A DNA stretch of 64,000 nucleotides from Pisaster brevispinus. Taxonomy: Eukaryota > Echinodermata > Asteroidea > Forcipulatida > Asteriidae. How positions within the stretch are numbered: position 1 is the first letter of the stretch; each line of letters starts with the position of its first letter. Made by a program: the position numbers and the translations under genes. Shown here in pieces: positions 41,101 to 53,100 of the stretch. Location of the stretch: contig JAMKCF010000013.1 in the NCBI GenBank assembly GCA_023634235.1, positions 11,843,705-11,907,704 on the forward strand, read 5' to 3'. Under the pieces are notes generated by a model. It did no database searches, was not told the DNA's origin, and saw nothing but the letters and a program-made list of their open reading frames with translations.

Positions 41101-44100
41101 TTTACGCAGTGTGGCCTCTTGTTCTTTCAAACTATTGACCTGATCTCTGATGTGTGAGACCTGCTGGAGAGCTTCATCACAACCAAGAGCACTATTAAAA
41201 GGTCCTACAGAAAGATACATATCATGGAAATCAAGCTGTAAGATTTTGAATAATAAGTCTCCTGGATTGAGATATGGTTCTGCTTGATTTGTTTTACACG
41301 GCTAACCTTTGAGAACTAGTATCATAACCAATACAGCCGTCTTACAAAGAAAAAAATTAATATAGTAAGTTAAAAATTAGCATATTGAAAAATATTCCAT
41401 TGATAACAAAACTGGATATAGTTTGAACAGCTGAAAACATAAAATCAAGATGGCTAACGGGTATGGTGGCCGTTTTGAATCTCCACAGTGCATTTAACAT
41501 TATCAAGTGACACATCACAGACTCTTTTTAGAAAAAATACGAAACAAGAGGAAATTTTGTTGAAAAGGAACAAACGTTGGCATGTACCACTGATAACTAT
41601 TTTTGTACAATATGACCCTAGATTCTCCCCCACCCCACCCCATTCCTGATAGGGTTCAAACCGAATTAGCAACTATAAGAACATTCTCAAGACTGAACAG
41701 CTCTTAAACTTGAAAGACCTTTCATAATAATCCTTACCATTACTACTGAAGTCATCAAGCAAGTTAGCAATGGATTTCTTGAATTCTTCTGAGGAATGGA
41801 TGAGTCCTGTCTTAAATTTCTCTTTATGTTTCTTCAACATAACATCACTGTCGAGTAAGCATTGTTGGAAGGTAATCCACTCATTGTCCAAGTCATCTAA
41901 CATATGGCGCACCTATTATGACAGTGCCAAAAAATATTATTATTTATGCTACAAAATGCAAAATAGTGTTGCAAAGTTTATGAACACGGTTTTGAGGGAC
42001 TGGTAAATAAGCTTTTATAATATCAATCTGGTGTGGCCAGTTGACAAGATAACACACCAGGATCATTCTTTGTGGTACGAGGTCAACAGCTGATGACATT
42101 ATAACATGACCTGTTATTTTAATTGTGCAGCATGCAGTGTGCATGCACTTACACTCACAGTGTTACATTTCATTTTCCCACTAGAAAGTGGTGAATAGAT
42201 TTTGGAATTCATGCTAAAATCTCCCTTCACTGGGGATTGTTGTGTAATCCAAATTCCAAATCTTCATCATTTTGTTTAAAGAACAAGGATTACGAGGGAT
42301 TAATAAGCTGCCCCGAGTATTTCCCAATTCAAAGATTATCTGTTATCTACAATTTGTTATGCTTTACTTGTAGAAATTCAGACACTGTTTAACATGCTAA
42401 GTTATGCTGGACATGTTGTTTCATCCATGGCGCCAGCAGATTAGTAAGTTTCCTAATCCCTCAGCAAAAAAACAAATTCATAACTTTCTTCTAGTTTCCA
42501 AGTCCGGTTTTTCCCCTAAGAAAACCTGCAATACAAAAACACAATTACTGATCTCTTTTCTTTTCTCATATTTTATTGCTTGCTTTATTTTGTTTATTTA
42601 CTTTTGGGGGGGGAGTGGGATGGGGTGCAGGGATTAGGTGATTACCAGTCATATTTACCTCATCAGGTATGGCAACATCATATTTCTCGAGAATAGCAAA
42701 CTGTTCATGTAAAGGAGGGAAGCGAGCTTCAATCTTACTTAAATCAGTTTGTAGTTGTTCCAATAACAACAAACTATCACCAAGCTCATCAAGTGTTTGA
42801 GGCGGCTTACTCAACCTGTATTCCATGAAGAAGGCAAATAACAACAACAAACATAAGAAGATTAGTTTGAGTATAAAGGTCATGTCACACAGGGCAATTT
42901 TTCATGCAACTTGGTGGCAACCAACTGCATCATACACACAAGGAATACTTCGGTAGTACAAGAGACATTCTTCTAGCTATTAACTCACTATCTTCAGAAA
43001 AATAATGAGAACACTGAAATGTGAATGATTTTCTTATTGGAGAATGCCTGGAGCTGGTTGCCTGTAAATTTCCTCGTGTGACATGGCCCAAATGAGAATG
43101 TCTCAGACTTCTCAATCAATTTAATCAGCCTGACACATTTACATTATTATCTTTTTACACATCGACAGATCACAATGACATTTTCTTTAAATACAAATTT
43201 CAAAAAAGAAAAGATGAATCGTGATTTTAGATTTGTTAATTGAAAATACACATACATGTACATGCATTATAAATATTCATGTTTTGTGATAGGGTTAAGC
43301 AAGTATAGAAAAACATTGCCAAGATACAAATAGAGTGTACGTGTCAACCTAATCATTTTGATATTTTTGAAACTCCACAGACATATCATTGAAGTCAATA
43401 TCTCCTGACATCTGCTTTTGGATGGAAAACACAAGCTCCCCCCCCCCAAAAAAAAAAAAAAAAAAGGGAGAACAAACAAAATAAAAACATCCCCAACATG
43501 CCCAATCAACATTTAGACAAATAACACAATTCAGGGAAACAAACCCATTCAAAACAAGGATTTACACAATTTGTGGTACAAAGAGTAAGAACAAATTAAT
43601 GTCAATTTTAACAGTGAGAAAAGGATTTTGTAATGGTGAGTAGTTTTGTGCATACAGTAGTGTGACTGAATGCCTATAGCATTAATTACTTCTCCCTGTT
43701 GTCACATAAGAAGCAATGAAGATCCTTCAACTGTTGGCTCGCCATCTCGCGCAGCAATGTTGTGAACTTATTTTCCCATTCATGGCAGTGTCCTAGTAGA
43801 GCTGTTTTAAGTGGTGAACAGTCAAGAAGAACAAACTGTATGTTGAGCACAGTCTCCTCTTTCGATACATTGTTGGCAACTTCTGTGTATCTATAATTCA
43901 GTGAAAAGTATTGCAGAAGATTACTGAGTTGATAAATGTACATTTGAGTGGTATCCAACTTTACTAATAATTCCTTGGTAAATGAAAACAGTGCTGACTG
44001 AGGCATCCTGGGCTGATGGTCACTGCTCTCTGCACCCAGGAGAAACAGTTGTAATAAATTAATAGAATGACAGTCTGCAAGAGTACCAATAAAAGTGAGG

Positions 44101-47100
44101 ATTGTAGTCCATTTTGCACACTGACATTTACTTCAACAGTACAAGTTCAACTGGATGAGTTATTGAGAACACAATTTTCCTCTTTATAAATTCTACCAAA
44201 ATTTAATAATGGGTATTTGAAAAAATGTATGTCATCAAAAAATGTTAGGTAAATGTAAGGTAATAAATGAAATGCACCTTGCAATGTCTGCATCAAATGA
44301 TGCAACAGGTGGATTGAGTCTCTGGTATCTGCGGATGAAGGCATCCTTATTGATCTCCCATATTTCTCGATAGCTGTATAAAACAAATAAACAGACTAGA
44401 AATGAAGTGTTTGTAAACCTGGACACAGAGAAGTTTCCATGGAGAAAAAGAAAAGACAACTATTTAATACATATTAAATATCAAATTCTGTATAAAAAGG
44501 ACTAAATGATAACTAACCTGTTTGAAATTTAATCCAGATTTTATAAGAAAGGAGATTACATGTGATTAACTGAGATATGAAGTCTAATGAAGTACCCATA
44601 CTCCAAAGGTAAATGAAAACAGAAGGAAAGGTGGACACGTAATCTCTCACTCGCCCTTTCTCATAAAATCAGGATTAAATTTCAAACAAGTAAGTTCTCT
44701 TTTATTACTTTCATTTTATTTCCAAATCTCGCGAGAGATTCTATTAGACTTCAAAGAAAAATGACAGGTAACCTAGGACAGCGGTGCTGCCATGACGAGC
44801 TGCCGATCGCCCGATAGAAAAACAAAGACTAATAGAAAAAATAGTCAATCATTTGATCAACTAATGTTAGGGGTGGGGACATTAACAAGTATGCACTCAG
44901 CCACTGCCTACTTGTTTAATAAGGGAGTGACAGAGGGGTTCAGGACGGGTGAGGGCCAAGTGAGAAGAGAAACAAATAGCCATGGGTGTAAGGGAACTCG
45001 TTGGTTAAGAGGGGCCTAGAGGGGTGATTTGCCTGATATTTTACAAAGATAAAAACACATGTTAAGATAATTATAAATTTATAAGATTTGCACTTTTAGA
45101 ACCGTCCATATTCTGTAACTTTATTTTGTTGTTTTAGAGTATTCAAGATCACCATATCGCATCCATGAGCTTGTGAAGGGTGATAGTTACCGCTCTGTGT
45201 TCGAGCAAAAACATCACACCAACAGTGGCTTTCTGCAACTCTCAAAGCTAAAACTTATTTTCCCTCGTATCACTAAAAGCATTTGAAACCCACCCTGGCA
45301 TCATGGTGACTTAAAGTAACTTATTGACTAATGTAAGTATCAGCTATAAAAGTTTAATTTATTGTGATGAGAAAAGATAAGTAGGAAATTAAAAATAAAG
45401 CCTTTTTAAAACCTGTCACTACCACTCTTACTGATGATGACATCATCAAACCTAAATTCAATGATGGTGTCATACAAATTAAAAATACTTCCAAATTCCA
45501 AACCATAGTGGTGGTGAGCTCCAATTGGCATGGGAATGGGTGTTGATTTTTGTTTTTAATCAAAAATCCACTTTGTACATTAATAAAAGCGAATCGAGTA
45601 GAGCACGTAGCGGCTGGGTTGCAGGGGTTTCAAAATCACTGCTGTTGGGATAATGCCTTAATGCATTTACAAAGATCGATTCTTTTAAATACAATATTTT
45701 AGCGGTGACCCAGTGGACAAATGCGAGAGAAAACAGTGGTGGGCAAGTGAAAACCCTTTCATTTTTAGTCCACTGGGCAAGTCAAAAACATTTTCCTACA
45801 AACACAAGGGCCTTACTTTAACATTGTGTGCGATGTAGAGCCAAAGTTCATTACTAATAGTGAAATTCTTACTTGTCCCAAGTTCCAAGATAGTTCATCA
45901 AGTGCTGTGCATTGGCCTGCATTCCAGAGTCAATGCTTTTCTGTATCTTTTTGGTTTCTTCATCTTTCTCAATCACATTGTTAATGGGCTGCAAAATAAG
46001 GATAGGATAGTCATTCAAAATGAAAACCACCTGAAAATTGTGGCAATAATTGGTTCATTCAAATCAAACTTTTTCAACACAAACATACAAACTAAAACAT
46101 TTGTTACAACTAGAATTCTACCACACTGTTGTGCAGTAAGAGGACCTATACAAATGAACACTTACAATAATAGCTACTATCCTTGCAGTTTCCCTAACTG
46201 TCAAGTTTATTGTGCTGAGTTTTACATACAATAGCATCATGTAGAGACCAGTCAATACTACTCTTTAGCACCTTTTCTCTTTAGCAAATGATATCTTTTT
46301 TATTAAATTCAGATCAATCTTTTGGTAATTAACCCTAAGGATACCTGTGTACAGAATGAAATAGCTAAACTTTTGATTGAAATCACAAAAGTTGCATCAT
46401 TGATATCCTTTGCTACTGGGATGCAAAAAGAGAACTTGAGATTGTATGGAAAGGTTTTAAGCTACAACAATGAACCCATACAGTCTACAAAGGTGGGACA
46501 CAGGATCACACTCTAAATTTCAAAGAGCAGATTTGAACTATAACAGCAAAACCTGACATGGTTAGCTGCCAATCACCTGATGAACAATGGACAATTGATG
46601 TTCAAAGAACAGATTGAAACTATAACAGCAAAACTTGACATGGCTAGCTGCCAATCACTAAATGAACAATGAACAATTGATGTTCAAAGAGCAGATTGAA
46701 ACTAAAACAGCAAACTTGACATGGTTAGCTGCCAATCACCTGATGAACAATGGACAATTGATGTTCAAAGAGGTGGAATCAACAACACGCATGTACTTGA
46801 ATACTGTGTACTTGGTTGGAACATTTGAAATGTGGGGAACAATCAATGAAAAGATTCCTGCCCAATAATTATGCGTCGCGTAGGTAATGTCGTCTTACTT
46901 TTTAAAAAATTGCTTTTAACACTATTTTTGCTTATTTATTTTTGTGTTTGTCATGACAATTATCATTCTTGTATATTTGAACTATTCGAAAGATGCGACT
47001 GAAAACTTGGTGATAATTTTATTGGTTTTTATTAGCTACTTCAACGGGAACCAGTAACATGATCATGAGTTTCATTCTTGTGTAAAGAATCTGCATGTCT

Positions 47101-50100
47101 GTTGAAATGATACAAGTCAGTTCAAAAATTTTAACTTGTAAGATAATAATAATAATTTATTTATTCAGCCAATGTTAAAAAAGTTGAAAACCAAAACATC
47201 CGAAATTGTAGTGCACCTCGAGCTCTCTATAAATTACAACAAACACTAAACAAAGAATATAAAAAATACAACAATAGCGGAAGAAAGCCAACATAAAGAC
47301 AAACTAGATCCGTCTGAACAACTAAATGCAGGTTAAGATGCAAAAATGGCTGAACTAGCAACCCCATAATAGGCAGTCTAATGGATTTTGGTGTAAAAAG
47401 ACTCTTAGAAACCCCAAGATATATTCTGCACTGTAGCTGTGGAACCCCACAGCAGAAGATGGCACATAATAATAATAATAATAAAGGGCATTTTATAATG
47501 CGCCGGAATCCATATTTGTGATGCTCATGACTCAGCGACACATCAATAGAGGAGAATGTTTATGCAGTCCTCATTAGGTGAGTATAAAGGGAAGTTTTTA
47601 ACAAATACGGTGATGGAGAAAGTTTGATATGATCTGCTAAGTTGTTCCATAATGAAGGGGCAGCAGAAGGATCTTTCACACCCCATGATGGTTTGGTCAG
47701 GGGTTTCCTTTAAAGATGTTTATTATTTGATCTCTTAAGGCCTTTTCACACTATGAACGTCTGATCCGTGTCGAAATCTACACGGATCCACTCCGTGTCG
47801 ACTATGTAAAATTTTAACACGGTTTAAGTCTTCTCCCTTTTCACACTACACAACGTGACACCCGCCTTTGAGCTACGCGTGTAGTGTTTCGATCCGTGTT
47901 GTGCGCGATCGTTTCACACTTACCACAAATGTCCGGATCTTACACGGGTAAATCAGAAAATCCCATACTGCATTGCGCGATTTACCGTGGTTACCACTGA
48001 TCTCTACACTAACTAGAGATCAGTGGTGGTTACCGTCTGACAACACTCTCCAACATGGCTGAGACCAGAGAAGTTTATCGGATGTTCGTGATGTTCATGT
48101 ATTTGGGTATGTTTCGAAAGAAAATGGCCCTTGTAGAGCCCTCTCGTCGAAGAACGATGGTACATCGTCGAAGCCAGTTTCGAAGGATGCGACACAAAAG
48201 TTATGAAATTGTAAATAACGCGCGACTTCTGGACAGGTGATGAATGGATGATGCGATGTGGCGGGTCAAAGGTTATTTGTTTGTTCGCTGCTTAACAACT
48301 AAAGTGCATGCACCGCGGTACCAGCTAGTAGCTTTACACGGATCAGAGTTAACCCAGAAGCGTTTCACACTACGGCTTTTGACACGTGTCAGACTTCTCA
48401 ACACGGAGTGGGAGCTCTCAACCCTACTACCGAGCAGGGTTAGTTTTGACACGGGTAAGCGCTCTACACGGTTCAGAGTGCCGTGTTGAAATGTTGCAGT
48501 GTGAAAAAGGTTCACTAGTTAACACGTGTCGGACCCGTGTCCAACACGGAGATTTTTCGTAGTGTGAAAAGGCATATAGACTCGTGATAGGAAAGATACA
48601 GCTGGTGGTAGAGTGCCTTTTGATGAGTGATAGACATACACAAGGATCTTGAAGACGATTCTGTCCTTAATGGGTAGCCAATTTGAATCTTGCAATCAGG
48701 GAGGTTTTGTACAACAATCAAGGAGATATTTATAACCATATTAAATGTAAAAGGGAAAAAGTTTGAGCAAATGGGGAGATTGTTAAATTTGTTCATCAGA
48801 ACATGGAAAGATTGGTTTATTTTCAGGGAATTTACTGCAGAATCAAGGAGAGTTGGCAGCTCTGCCATAGATCATGAGATTCTCAAGCAGCGTCTGAAGA
48901 GCAGATTTGGTGTCTCAGGAACAGCACTTCAGTGGCTTGATTCCTACATATGTAGCCGCGAGCAGATGGTTAAGATTGGTGGTTTTAAATCCAAGCCTCA
49001 TGCATTAGTGTCCAGGGTTCCTCAGGGCTCTGATGCTGGTCCACAGATTTTTACACTTTATTCTTCTCCAGTCAAAAACATTGTTAAGCGTCATGACGTC
49101 AGTGGCATAATCTATGCTGATGACTTTCAACTGTATATATATGTCAGTGTAAACTGAACCAATATCGCTCATCCATCAGTGAGCTCGAAAAAATGTATCA
49201 CAGAGATCAAGAAATGGACTGCAGAGAACAAGCTCTCTTTGAATAACAGCAAAACAGAGGTTATCCCTCTATCTTCCTGCTATGCAGATACCTCACCTAT
49301 TAAATCTATCATTGTAGGTGATTCTGTTGTGGACACTGTTGTTCAAGCAAAAGATCTTGGTGTCATCATTGACCAAAACCTCTCAATGAAACCTCATGCT
49401 AATAATATCTGTTGCCTAGCTTCTCTCCCAATCAGAAATATCGGCCATACCCGCAAATATGTAGACAAAGAGCGTGGGTACATGCTTTTCTGCCATCAAA
49501 GCTTGACATATGCAACAGTCATTTGCACGACCATCCAGACTTTCAAATAAACAAACTCCGGCTCAAAACAAAATGGCGCAGCCCAGTAAGCTACTTAAGC
49601 AAAAATTGTGATCATATAACATCCATTTTAATGGCCATCTGTGAAAAAGCAAATCGCTTACAAACTCGTGCTGCTAACTTTCAAAGCTCTCAACGAATCA
49701 TACTATCTACGTTATCTCATCTGCATCAAGGAACCTTCTTGTACTCAAACGCCGCTACCACTCTACAACAGAGAACCATGGCCACAGTTACATACAGCCA
49801 GAGATCATTTACTTGCACTGCTCACAAACTCTGGAACCGGCATCAATCATGTTAGGAATGCGAACTCACGAGATCTGTTCAAGATTTCACTTAAAACCTA
49901 TCTGCTTAGCATGTGACTTTCAAACATTTCTCCTGCCAGTTGTTTTACTTCATCTTGAGAAATGTTGTCATGCGTTGTTTTGTATATAAAGAGTAGTTTA
50001 AGAATTGTTCATGGTCATGAAGTATGTTTCATGCGTGTACAGCCCATTGACAGAATACGCTTTACAAGAATGACATACAGTACTATTAAGAAGCACTAGA

Positions 50101-53100
50101 TAGATAAATTTTGTGGTATACATCTACAATTAATCAAATCAAAATGAAACCTACTCCAACAAAATGTAACTTTTACATAGCATCCTCTAATTTAAATCTC
50201 CTACTTAAACGACTATTCAATACCTCTTTGGTAGAGCGCTTCCTTGTCAGAAGATCTGGCAGTCTTTGAATGACAGATATTGCTGCTGTCAAGTGGCTGC
50301 TTGTGTTCATTACAATCATGGCAAGTTTCTTCAGTGTGGGGGAAAACTCCACAGAATTCTAAATTTCAACAAAAATAATGGTAATTTTCAAAAGGTAAAT
50401 TTTAAATTTTAAATAAAAAAAACATAAGATACAGGCAAAAAAATGGGTTGAGAAAAATCTCTCCTCATAACTCCACAGGACTAATAAAGGAAAAAGGACA
50501 AACATTTACAAATCTTAATTTAAAAAATGAACAATTCATCAATTGACCAGTCACGGTCATACTTGGAATAGAAGTCCTTTTGGCTTTTAATTTTTATAAT
50601 ACTACATGTTGTACATGCAAGTTAAAAGAGAGATAACACATTGTTTATATTTTCTTGGGTAATGAGGTCCCTACTGCAAACTTGGATGAAAAATAAGTGA
50701 ACAACAAAATTTGATCTGGGAGAAAACTGACCAAACCAAAGTATTTATTGTTTTTTCTTGGTATGGACTACAGTTTAGTTCAAAGAGGACTATGAGTTCT
50801 ACAATTATAATGCATTTCTTTATGACACTCATGAGTATTGAGACTGCCAGGTGGTGTTGTGGTTTTAGCAACCTTAAGTGCATTGTGGAGATCACAATAC
50901 ATGTTCCATGAAGCTTCTTTTGTTGCATGGTGCATTACAGAGTCAACGGAGTACATCACTGTGCCATCAACAGCATTGCAGTGCCTCTGTCTTACCACAA
51001 TGGTCCTATTTGGTGCAATCTGCTTCACCCCAAAAACTTGCATTAAGCATGAATTACAAGTCAACCTTTGGTAGATTCAAAACAATTGCTTTTCAGAGTG
51101 GACTGCTACAGATTTAAAGTGATTTAAACCCACACATAATTCAGTTCGCTATTTAAAGACTTTTGAAGGACTGCTTTTTTGTCCCTATTTGATGACTAAC
51201 ATGTTCAGTGGCAATGCACAATCAGCAACTGGGAGTAAAGAGTCACCAAGAATTTCTGAGACCAGTGAGACTCTCTTTTAAAAGTTCACTAGTGGGTGTC
51301 ATTTAATCTGTTAAACTATAGATCTTTCTTTCTTTTCTTTTTTTTACTGCAAACACTTATGATCCGTACCAATACAACCTTGCCCGCAGAGCAAAATCTT
51401 AATGCATCAAGTTTTCCCAGAAGGCCTTGCTCAATTTGAACCCTTGGCATGGTACAATATAAATATGCCAAAATATTCACACTTATCCATGCATAGCCAT
51501 ATCCACTATCATCATCTTGCTAAATGTTTAACTACATGCAGTGTAGGATGACAGCATAAAACATGATTTGCTTAAAACTGTGGTTGAATAAACAATTATT
51601 CTTATTTGTGCTCTTGACCCAATTCACCTGACATCATCACACACAAAAACTTGCTTGCACCACTTTGGGAGTCAGAGTTCCAATGTGTTACTGTGCAATT
51701 ATGCGTGCAGCAAGAAGTACACCATATCTTTACATGACTCCCAAAATGACAGAACATGGGCTGACAGTAGCCGCATATGAAGTCATTACAAGGGTTCAAT
51801 ACAAGGGTTCAATAAGCACTTGAAAAAGTTCAACAAGAGAGTGAGAGAGGATAAGTTGGCGTGCTGCCCTTGGAAACAATATTAATGCTAATACCAACCT
51901 TTTCTCCAGTTAAAACCACCTTAACCCTGAACAGGGGATTGGGCATTGTTTTGCCATCACCATTTATTGCTCGAGACAGCTCTTGTAAAGACCATTTTAC
52001 ATTTAATCTAAAGGCCTCCTCCACCATTCTATCCATTTTTTCAGTGTAGCGATGCCAATGATTCTGTACCTAAAAAGAAAGCAAAATCAAAAACAAACGC
52101 CTTGTTAAGCTGTACAAGTTAAATAATCTTCTTAAAATAAAGTCAAAATGAGTAAAAAATAGATATACATGTTAAAAGCAGTATTCAAAACGATTTTTCA
52201 CAATAAATTTTATTTTCAAAGAATAACCTTTCACCCTCATTATTTGAACTGCATACTACATCTGTTTTACTTACCTCTTGACCATCTGTACGGAAAACCT
52301 CATATGTCTGCTTCATGATGTGAACAATTTCTTCATGGATGATCTTGAGTCTCTTCTGTGCACTAGCCCGATGCTGCATCTGCTCTTCTTCAAACTCCAG
52401 TCCTTCGTATACTTTTTTGTTGTCAATACGTACAAGTAGGTTTTCACTAATGCGCTTGCAGTTACGCGAGATTGTTAAGTTAGCTATTTTGTAGTCATCA
52501 ACAATCAGTTGCACCTACATAGTTGAGGTAAAAACAAATCCAACGGGTGTGAGATTTAAACAAGTCCACATTAATTTCAAAAATATTCTGAGAAATTGGG
52601 CAGGCAAACTATTCCCATATGTGATTTGTTTTTCCCCAAGACAGATTTGGCCACATAACAAACTTTTTTATCAGAGAATCAGTACCAATACCGAGACAAA
52701 AAGTCAACAAAAATTGCGGATAATGTCTTCAGAGGTGAATGTTTTCTTGTTTTGAATTAATCTTTTGATCTATTGTGATGGATAAAATGCCAGCATTTGT
52801 ATTGCATTTGTATTTCCAACATACTACCCACGTGAACACTCTTGCAGTTCAGTTCAAATACTATTTTTATTTTCTTCTTCATGGGAATACTTTGGTTTAG
52901 TTACCAGGGTTAACTAATTGCCTTTAGCTTACAGTGCTAGACGCCCCTGTAAAAAAACAACTACCAAAGGTCATGGACGAGGTCAGGGAATGACTCGGGG
53001 TGTGACAATAATGAATGTAATTAACTGCACTGTCAGTAGCATAACGTTAGAACGACAGATCTTCAATTTCATGGAGAGGTCTCTGCTACTTTAAACACGT

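Larger units (their letters stand above)
45989..50223. other. 4.2-kb intron between window exons 6 and 7
   Basis: Holds an 82-bp triplicate (46521-46765), foldback element 3 and a broken non-LTR element. The 47140-47640 stretch, with aataat microsatellites and atgcgccggaat, is probably another dispersed repeat but has no second copy here. Confidence 0.6.

Noticed and set aside
48244..48515. Overlapping frames on both strands near 48.3-48.5 kb
   Set aside because: They arise within the word-repeat arm of foldback element 3 and show no protein similarity.
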